A program made the translations under genes and the position numbers. DNA of 64,000 bases from the NCBI GenBank assembly GCA_964420325.1, contig CAYQSU010000010.1, forward strand, positions 1 through 64,000, in the 5' to 3' direction. Numbering within the stretch: the stretch's first letter is position 1; each line of letters begins with the position of its first letter. This DNA comes from CAYQSU01 sp964420325. GTDB lineage: Bacteria > Pseudomonadota > Alphaproteobacteria > Rhodospirillales > Defluviicoccaceae. Of the stretch, positions 58,820 through 64,000 are shown piece by piece. The notes beneath the pieces are model-generated. The model did not search any database. It saw nothing but the letters and a program-made list of their open reading frames with translations, and was not told the origin of the DNA.

Positions 58820-60583
58820 ATGGCCTACGATGAAATGACCGGAGCACGCATCCTCCTCAAGGCGCTCGAGGATCAGGGTGTGACGGATGTATTCGGCTAT
58901 CCAGGCGGTGCCATCCTGCCCGTATACGACGAGCTCTTTCAGCAGAACGTCATCCGCCACATCCTGGTCCGCCAGGAGGGCGGCGCGGTGCACGCCGCGG
59001 AGGGATACGCCCGCTCGACGGGGAAGGTCGGCGTCGTCTTCGTCACCTCGGGGCCGGGCGCGACCAACGCCGTCACCGGCCTCACCGACGCGCTGATGGA
59101 CAGCGTGCCGCTGGTGTGCGTCTGCGGCCAGGTTCCGACCCACCTCATCGGCAACGATGCCTTCCAGGAGTGTGACACCACCGGCATCACCCGGCCGTGC
59201 ACGAAGCACAACTATCTGGTCAAGAGCACCGACGATCTGGCGCGCGTCGTCCACGAGGCGTTCTACGTTGCGCGGAGCGGCCGTCCGGGTCCGGTGCTGA
59301 TCGACCTGCCGAAGGACGTCTCCCAGGGCAAGGGGCGCTACGTTCCGCCCGAGGACATCGCCCATCGCACCTATCGGCCGCGACGGCAGGGCGACGAGGA
59401 GGCGATCCGGCAGGCGGTGGCGCTGATGGCCCAGGCCAAGCGACCGCTGATCTATGCCGGCGGCGGCGTCATCAACTCGGGCGACCGGGCCAGCGAGCTT
59501 TTGGCCGAGCTCGTCGATTTGACCGGCTTCCCGTTCACGCTCACGCTGATGGGCCTCGGCGCCGTGCCCGCCTCGCATCCCAACTTCCTTGGCATGGTCG
59601 GCATGCACGGCACCTACGAAGCGAACATGAGCATGCACGGCTGCGATCTGATGATCGCCGTCGGGTCGCGGTTCGACGATCGCGTCACCGGCAGGCTCTC
59701 GGCGTTCTCCCCGGGATCGAAGAAGATCCACATCGACATCGACGCCTCGTCCATCAACAAGAACGTGCTGGTCGACATCGGCATCGTCGGCGACGTCGGC
59801 GAGGTGCTGGCCGCGATCGTCGATATCTGGAAGTCGAACCGGATCGAGCCGGACCGCCGGGCGCTGGCGGACTGGATGAGGCAGGTCGACGCCTGGCGCG
59901 CTCGCGACAGCCTCGCGTTCAAGCAGGAAGGCGAGGTGATCAAGCCGCAGTATGCCATCAACCGGCTCTACGAGCTGACAAAGGACCTCGACGACGTGTT
60001 CATTACCACCGAGGTCGGCCAGCACCAGATGTGGGCGGCGCAGCTCTACGGCTTCGAGAAGCCGAGGCGCTGGCTGACCTCCGGCGGCCTCGGCACCATG
60101 GGCTACGGCCTGCCGGCGGCGATGGGCGTGCAGGTCGCCCATCCGAAGGCGCTGGTCGTCGACATCGCCGGCGAGGCGTCGATCATGATGAACATCCAGG
60201 AGATGTCGACGATTGCCCAGTACCGGCTGCCGGTGAAGGTGTTCATCCTCAACAACGAGTACATGGGCATGGTGCGGCAGTGGCAGGAGTTGCTGCACGG
60301 CGGGCGCTATTCGGAGAGCTACATGGCGTCGCTGCCCGACTTCGTGAAGCTTGCCGAGGCCTTCGGCGCCGTCGGCCTGCGGGCCGAGAGGGCGCAGGAC
60401 GTCGATGACGTGATCAGGGAAATGATCGCCGTCGACAGGGCGGTGATCGCCGACATCCGGGTCGACAAGGCCGAGAACTGCTTCCCGATGATCCCGTCGG
60501 GCGCGGCGCACAACGAGATGCTGTTCGGGCCGGCCGATCAGGCGGAGCGCCCGATCTCCGAGGACGGGATGGTTCTCGTCTAG
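58820..60583 (+). CDS. ilvB: acetolactate synthase large subunit
   Basis: This 587-residue thiamin-diphosphate enzyme makes acetolactate or acetohydroxybutyrate in valine, leucine and isoleucine synthesis. DVFGYPGGAILPVYDEL is the start, and the catalytic glutamate is Glu53 in RQEGGAVHAAEGYAR. PCTKHNYLVK and VGSRFDDRVTG are typical. The ThDP/Mg motif appears as AGEASIMMN ... LNNEYMGMVRQWQ, a common alphaproteobacterial form. The ATG at 58820 follows AGCAGGA. The small subunit follows after 105 bases. Confidence 0.97.
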   Translation: MAYDEMTGARILLKALEDQGVTDVFGYPGGAILPVYDELFQQNVIRHILVRQEGGAVHAAEGYARSTGKVGVVFVTSGPGATNAVTGLTDALMDSVPLVCVCGQVPTHLIGNDAFQECDTTGITRPCTKHNYLVKSTDDLARVVHEAFYVARSGRPGPVLIDLPKDVSQGKGRYVPPEDIAHRTYRPRRQGDEEAIRQAVALMAQAKRPLIYAGGGVINSGDRASELLAELVDLTGFPFTLTLMGLGAVPASHPNFLGMVGMHGTYEANMSMHGCDLMIAVGSRFDDRVTGRLSAFSPGSKKIHIDIDASSINKNVLVDIGIVGDVGEVLAAIVDIWKSNRIEPDRRALADWMRQVDAWRARDSLAFKQEGEVIKPQYAINRLYELTKDLDDVFITTEVGQHQMWAAQLYGFEKPRRWLTSGGLGTMGYGLPAAMGVQVAHPKALVVDIAGEASIMMNIQEMSTIAQYRLPVKVFILNNEYMGMVRQWQELLHGGRYSESYMASLPDFVKLAEAFGAVGLRAERAQDVDDVIREMIAVDRAVIADIRVDKAENCFPMIPSGAAHNEMLFGPADQAERPISEDGMVLV

Positions 60584-60688
60584 GTTCACATCCGGCGGCG
60601 GCATCCGCCGCCGCCGGACGCGTCAACACGGCCGGGAACACGGAGCGGGGGCGGCCGGTCCCGGCGGCACAATCGGGGAGCAAGAGCA

Positions 60689-61204
60689 GTGATCGCGCAG
60701 CCCGGAAACCACGACCGTCACACGATCGCCGTCCTCGTCGACAACGAGCCCGGCGTGCTGGCCCGTGTCATCGGGCTGTTTTCGGGGCGCGGCTACAACA
60801 TCGAGAGCCTGACCGTGGCGGAGACCGATCCCGAGGGCCACCTGTCGCGAATCACCATCGTGACCTCCGGAACGCCGATGATCATCGAGCAGATCAAAGC
60901 GCAACTGAACCGGCTCGTGCCCGTCCACAAGGTCAGCGATCTCAGCACCGAGGGCGACTTCGTCGAGCGCGAGATGGCGCTGATCAAGGTGCGCGGCTCG
61001 GGCGAGCGGCGGGTCGAGGCGCTCAGGATCGCCGACATCTTCCGGGCCCGCGTTGTCGACAGCACCAACGAGTCGTTCGTGTTCGAGATCGTCGGCAAGA
61101 CCTCCAAGCTCGAGGCGTTCGTCGAGCTGATGCAACCGCTTGGCCTGGTCGATGTCGCTCGCACCGGTGTCGTCGCCATCGCGCGCGGAGCCGAACCGCT
61201 CTGA
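60689..61204 (+). CDS. ilvN: acetolactate synthase small (regulatory) subunit
   Basis: This 171-residue protein binds IlvB and gives feedback inhibition by valine. An N-terminal ACT domain is evident: HTIAVLVDNEPGVLARVIGL and FSGRGYNIESLTVAETD. The C-terminal half (REMALIKVRGSGERRVEALR) is the typical second domain. The start is GTG at 60689, preceded by GGGGAGCAAG. Some annotations call it ilvH. Confidence 0.96.
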   Translation: MIAQPGNHDRHTIAVLVDNEPGVLARVIGLFSGRGYNIESLTVAETDPEGHLSRITIVTSGTPMIIEQIKAQLNRLVPVHKVSDLSTEGDFVEREMALIKVRGSGERRVEALRIADIFRARVVDSTNESFVFEIVGKTSKLEAFVELMQPLGLVDVARTGVVAIARGAEPL

Positions 61205-61231
61205 TGCGTGCAAGCGCGGCCGAGATCGCTA

Positions 61232-61260
61232 TTGACAAGGGGGCGCAACCCCTGTCTTTA
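61232..61260 (+). promoter_or_regulatory. hairpin with TTGACA at its left edge: ilvN terminator or leuA promoter/operator
   Basis: GAC(A)AGGGG and CCCCTGTC (61234-61256) form an eight-pair hairpin with one bulge around GCGCAA, followed by TTTA. This could end ilvN transcription. The same DNA carries TTGACA (61232-61237) with the inverted repeat in the place of a promoter spacer, although no good -10 follows at 17 bases. Confidence 0.4.
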
Positions 61261-61367
61261 GTAGCTATTCATTGTTCTCCTGTATCGTGTCTTGACATTC
61301 CGGTCGCGGAAGGGGATGAGGGAGATAACAAGGTAAAGCGGGGCGGCGGTTGAGTACGTCTGGAGAG

Positions 61368-61487
61368 ATGGTTGTCCGCTGTGCCAGGACGGTTGAGGGA
61401 AGCCTCGTCAGCCGAGACGTCGCCACCGCAAGGCTTCCGTCCGCTTCGCTGTTCGGTCTCGGGACCCTTCGACTTAGGTGCCCCTGA
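61368..61487 (+). CDS. candidate leader peptide upstream of leuA
   Basis: A 39-codon ORF starts at ATG 61368 right after GGAGAG and ends at TGA 61485-61487. Its second half is leucine-rich (six Leu in total, five in the last 17 codons, including CTT CGA CTT). The stop lies inside the 5' arm of a strong hairpin. This suggests leucine-sensitive translation control of leuA. The leucine content is only moderately above background, so the call is tentative. Confidence 0.3.
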   Translation: MVVRCARTVEGSLVSRDVATARLPSASLFGLGTLRLRCP

Positions 61488-61532
61488 ACGGGCTCGTCAC
61501 GTTCCTTCGGGTCAGCGTGGCGCGTTCAGGGG
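61481..61532 (+). promoter_or_regulatory. long hairpin in the leuA leader
   Basis: CCCCTGAACG (61481-61490) pairs perfectly with CGTTCAGGGG (61523-61532). An inner CGTCACG/CGTGGCG pairing extends it. No T-run follows, so it is not a simple terminator. It lies 54 bases before leuA. The 382 bases between ilvN and leuA otherwise show no gene. Confidence 0.6.
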
Positions 61533-61586
61533 AAGCATCTGCATGAGCGGCGTGCGAACCACCTAACGGAACGAGGGACCGAAGTC

Positions 61587-63152
61587 ATGACCACCACGAA
61601 CGAATCCAACCGCGTCATCATCTTCGACACCACCATGCGCGACGGCGAGCAGTCGCCCGGCGCCTCGATGAACCTCGAGGAAAAGATGAGGATCGCCCAG
61701 GTCCTCGAGGAGATGGGCGTCGACGTCATCGAGGCGGGCTTTCCCGTCGCATCGCGCGGCGATTTCGAGGCCGTCCACGAGATCGCCAAGACCGTTCGCG
61801 GGTCCACCGTGTGCGGACTGAGCCGCGCCGTCCGCGGCGACATCGAGCTGACCGCGGAGGCGATCCGCCCGGCGCCGCGCGGCCGCATTCACACCTTCAT
61901 CTCGACGAGCCCGCTGCACATGAGGTTCAAGCTGCAGATGGAGCCGGAGGACGTCCACCAGGCGGTGATCGACAGCGTCCGCTTCGCCCGCCGCTTCACC
62001 GACGACGTGGAGTGGTCATGCGAGGACGGCTCGCGCAGTGACCACGACTTTCTCTGCCGCTGCGTCGAGGCGGCCATCGACGCAGGTGCCCGCACGGTCA
62101 ACATCCCCGATACTGTCGGCTACGCCGTGCCCGACGAGTTCGCGGCGCTGATTCAGATGCTGCGCGACCGGGTGCCCAACATCGACAAGGCCGTGATCTC
62201 GGTGCACTGCCACAATGACCTCGGGCTGGCGGTGGCCAACTCGCTGGCGGCCGTCAGGGCCGGCGCACGGCAGATCGAGTGCACCGTCAACGGCCTCGGC
62301 GAGCGGGCCGGAAACGCGGCCATGGAAGAGATCGTCATGGCGCTGAAGACGCGGAACGACCGGATGCCGTTCACCACCGGCGTTCGCACCGAGCATATCA
62401 TGCGGGCCTCGCGCCTGGTCTCCGCGGTCACCGGCTTCGTCGTCCAGCCCAACAAGGCGATCGTCGGCGACAACGCCTTCGCTCACGAATCGGGCATTCA
62501 CCAGGACGGCATGCTGAAGAACGCCCGGACCTACGAGATCATGACCCCCGAATCGGTCGGGCTCACCCGGTCCAAGCTGGTTCTGGGCAAGCACTCGGGG
62601 CGCCACGCCTTCCGCGAGAAGCTGCGCGAGCTCGGCTATCATCTCGGCGACAACGCAGTCGAGGATGCCTTCCGGCGGTTCAAGGACCTGGCCGACATGA
62701 AGAAGGAGGTGTTCGACGAGGACATCATCGCCCTCGTCGACGACGAGGTGCTGCGCGCCAACGATCGCATCCGCCTGGTGTCGCTCGCCGTCGAATGCGG
62801 AACCCGCAGCCCCAAGGCGGCGCTGGAGCTGAACGTGGAGGGCGACACGCGCGGCTGCGAGGACACGGGCGACGGGCCGGTGGATGCGGTGTTCCGCTGT
62901 ATCAAGCGTCTGGTCCCCACCGAGGCGCGGCTGAAGCTCTATCAGGTCCACGCCGTCACCGGCGGCACCGACGCCCAGGCCGAAGTCACGGTCCGTCTCG
63001 ACGAGCACGGCCGGACCGTCAACGGGCAGGGCGCCGACACGGACACCATCGTGGCGTCCGCCAAGGCGTACCTGAACGCGCTCAACAAGCTCTTGGTGAA
63101 ACGCGAGAAGACCGCACCGGAGGCGGTATCCGCTCAGGCAGGGAGCCGATAG
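61587..63152 (+). CDS. leuA: 2-isopropylmalate synthase
   Basis: This 521-residue enzyme joins acetyl-CoA and 2-oxoisovalerate in the first step of leucine synthesis. IIFDTTMRDGEQSPGASMN is the active-site start. The metal-binding pair is in SVHCHNDLGLAVANS, and GLGERAGNAAMEEIVMAL and HESGIHQDGMLKN are conserved. The C-terminal domain (from about residue 390) is the leucine-binding LeuA regulatory dimer domain. Length fits the type I enzyme. The ATG at 61587 follows GAGGGACC. Confidence 0.97.
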   Translation: MTTTNESNRVIIFDTTMRDGEQSPGASMNLEEKMRIAQVLEEMGVDVIEAGFPVASRGDFEAVHEIAKTVRGSTVCGLSRAVRGDIELTAEAIRPAPRGRIHTFISTSPLHMRFKLQMEPEDVHQAVIDSVRFARRFTDDVEWSCEDGSRSDHDFLCRCVEAAIDAGARTVNIPDTVGYAVPDEFAALIQMLRDRVPNIDKAVISVHCHNDLGLAVANSLAAVRAGARQIECTVNGLGERAGNAAMEEIVMALKTRNDRMPFTTGVRTEHIMRASRLVSAVTGFVVQPNKAIVGDNAFAHESGIHQDGMLKNARTYEIMTPESVGLTRSKLVLGKHSGRHAFREKLRELGYHLGDNAVEDAFRRFKDLADMKKEVFDEDIIALVDDEVLRANDRIRLVSLAVECGTRSPKAALELNVEGDTRGCEDTGDGPVDAVFRCIKRLVPTEARLKLYQVHAVTGGTDAQAEVTVRLDEHGRTVNGQGADTDTIVASAKAYLNALNKLLVKREKTAPEAVSAQAGSR

Positions 63153-63183
63153 TTTCTTGTCGACCGGTTTTGCTGTAGAAGAA

Positions 63184-63218
63184 TCGGCCCTGGCGGGGGC
63201 TCTTCCCCGCCAGGCCGA
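63184..63218 (+). terminator. strong hairpin after leuA, no T-run
   Basis: CCTGGCGGGG (63189-63198) pairs perfectly with CCCCGCCAGG (63205-63214), and TCGG/CCGA outside adds four pairs past one bulged C. It lies 32 bases after the leuA stop and 47 bases before mreB. It may end leuA transcription or shape the mreB leader. Confidence 0.5.
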
Positions 63219-63264
63219 CCGCCCCACCTCCGTCAGGATCACCCGGCATACCAAGCGAGGGTCG

Positions 63265-64000
63265 ATGTTCTCACGACTGTTCGGTTTCCTGTCCGCCGAC
63301 ATGGCGATCGACCTGGGAACCGCCAATACGCTCGTCTACGTCAAGGGCAAGGGCATCGTCCTCAACGAACCCTCGGTCGTTGCCATCGCCGAGTTCAAAG
63401 GCCGGAAGCAGGTGCTCGCCGTCGGCGAGGAGGCCAAGCTGATGCTCGGGCGCACGCCCGGCAACATCCAAGCGATTCGCCCGCTTCGGGACGGCGTCAT
63501 CGCCGACTTCGAGGTGGCCGAGGAGATGATCAAGTACTTCATCCGCAAGGTGCACAATCGGCGCAGCTTCGCGAGCCCGCTGGTCGTTGTCTGCGTGCCG
63601 TCGGGGTCGACCGCCGTGGAACGCCGCGCCATCCAGGAATCGGCCGAGAGCGCCGGCGCGCGGCGGGTGTATCTGATCGAAGAGCCGATGGCCGCCGCCA
63701 TCGGCGCCGGCCTGCCGGTCACCGAACCGACCGGCTCGATGGTGGTGGACATCGGCGGCGGCACCACCGAGGTGGCGGTCCTTTCGCTGGGCGGCATCGT
63801 CTACGCAAGGAGCGTCCGCGTCGGCGGCGACAAGATGGACGAGGCGATCATCGCCTATGTCCGGCGCAATCATAACCTCTTGATCGGCGAGGGCAGCGCC
63901 GAGCGGCTCAAGGAGGAGATCGGCTCCGCCTGCCCGCCCGAGGACGGCGACGGGCGGACCATGGAGATCAAGGGACGCGATCTGATGAACGGGGTGCCCA
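63265..64000 (+). CDS. mreB: rod-shape protein MreB (5' part, runs off the window)
   Basis: This actin-like ATPase organises the elongasome along the inner membrane and indicates a rod or helical cell. FSRLFGFLSADMAIDLGTAN is the N-terminal amphipathic start plus phosphate loop 1. NEPSVVAI, VVCVPSGSTAVERRAIQESA and VDIGGGTTEVAVLSLGGI (phosphate loop 2) are diagnostic. The ATG at 63265 follows GCGAGGG. About 245 codons are present, with no stop before the end of the window, so roughly the last 100 residues are missing. Confidence 0.97.
   Translation, partial: MFSRLFGFLSADMAIDLGTANTLVYVKGKGIVLNEPSVVAIAEFKGRKQVLAVGEEAKLMLGRTPGNIQAIRPLRDGVIADFEVAEEMIKYFIRKVHNRRSFASPLVVVCVPSGSTAVERRAIQESAESAGARRVYLIEEPMAAAIGAGLPVTEPTGSMVVDIGGGTTEVAVLSLGGIVYARSVRVGGDKMDEAIIAYVRRNHNLLIGEGSAERLKEEIGSACPPEDGDGRTMEIKGRDLMNGVP

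Overview
The window reads as a chromosomal segment of a very G+C-rich alphaproteobacterium (about 70% G+C by eye). The gene order fits a Rhodospirillales-like member of the class: a complete dcw cluster running into lpxC, bamD, recN and ligA; the split b/b' form of the F0 ATP synthase operon; the order smc, dsbA-like, DUF721, mutY; hda beside DUF2066 and purMN; a DUF2312/GapR-type gene beside miaA; and ilvBN, leuA, mreB. The genus cannot be named from this evidence.

Layout. Positions 1-4158 are accessory DNA. A minus-strand operon encodes a HEPN-like small protein (apparently frameshifted), a ParA-like ATPase with the variant P-loop KGGVGRST, a second P-loop ATPase and a small one-helix membrane protein. 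A degenerate IS256-type transposase remnant lies next to it. Positions 4272-12536 hold housekeeping genes: DUF1330, aspS, a ZntB/CorA transporter, an SDR with an altered active site, hda, a DUF2066 protein, purM, purN and ndk. Positions 12712-13140 hold RNase P RNA with its own promoter. Positions 13343-37617 hold the division and wall cluster, preceded by an array of MraZ-type operator repeats: mraZ, rsmH, ftsL, ftsI, murE, murF, mraY, murD, ftsW, murG, murC, murB, ddl, ftsQ, ftsA, ftsZ, then lpxC, bamD, recN and ligA. Most genes up to ftsQ overlap by 1-18 bases, so translation is tightly coupled. Positions 37625-40162 (minus strand) carry atpI-B-E-F'-F, followed by smc, a DsbA-like oxidase and a DUF721 protein, with mutY divergent and apt convergent to it.

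Positions 46929-52547 form a TRAP-TAXI transport locus with two periplasmic binding proteins, a fused QM permease with a C-terminal DUF3394-like region and a tandem universal stress protein. Then come a small cytochrome c, a remarkable 88-residue protein that is 40% histidine, a CPA2 antiporter with an NAD-binding domain, a ChaC-like gamma-glutamylcyclotransferase, a CDP-alcohol phosphatidyltransferase paired with a HAD-IB phosphatase, the DUF2312 gene and miaA. The end of the window holds ilvB, ilvN, a structured leader, leuA and the 5' part of mreB, which runs off the edge.

How the genes work together. The dcw block makes lipid II and builds the septum. lpxC and bamD extend this to the outer membrane. 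ilvBN and leuA supply branched-chain amino acids, although ilvC, often found between them in relatives, is absent here. The best candidate for something little described is the ATPase cassette at 157-3679. Other points of interest are the His-rich protein, the five-unit MraZ operator and the leuA leader, where a small ORF ends inside a 10-bp hairpin arm.
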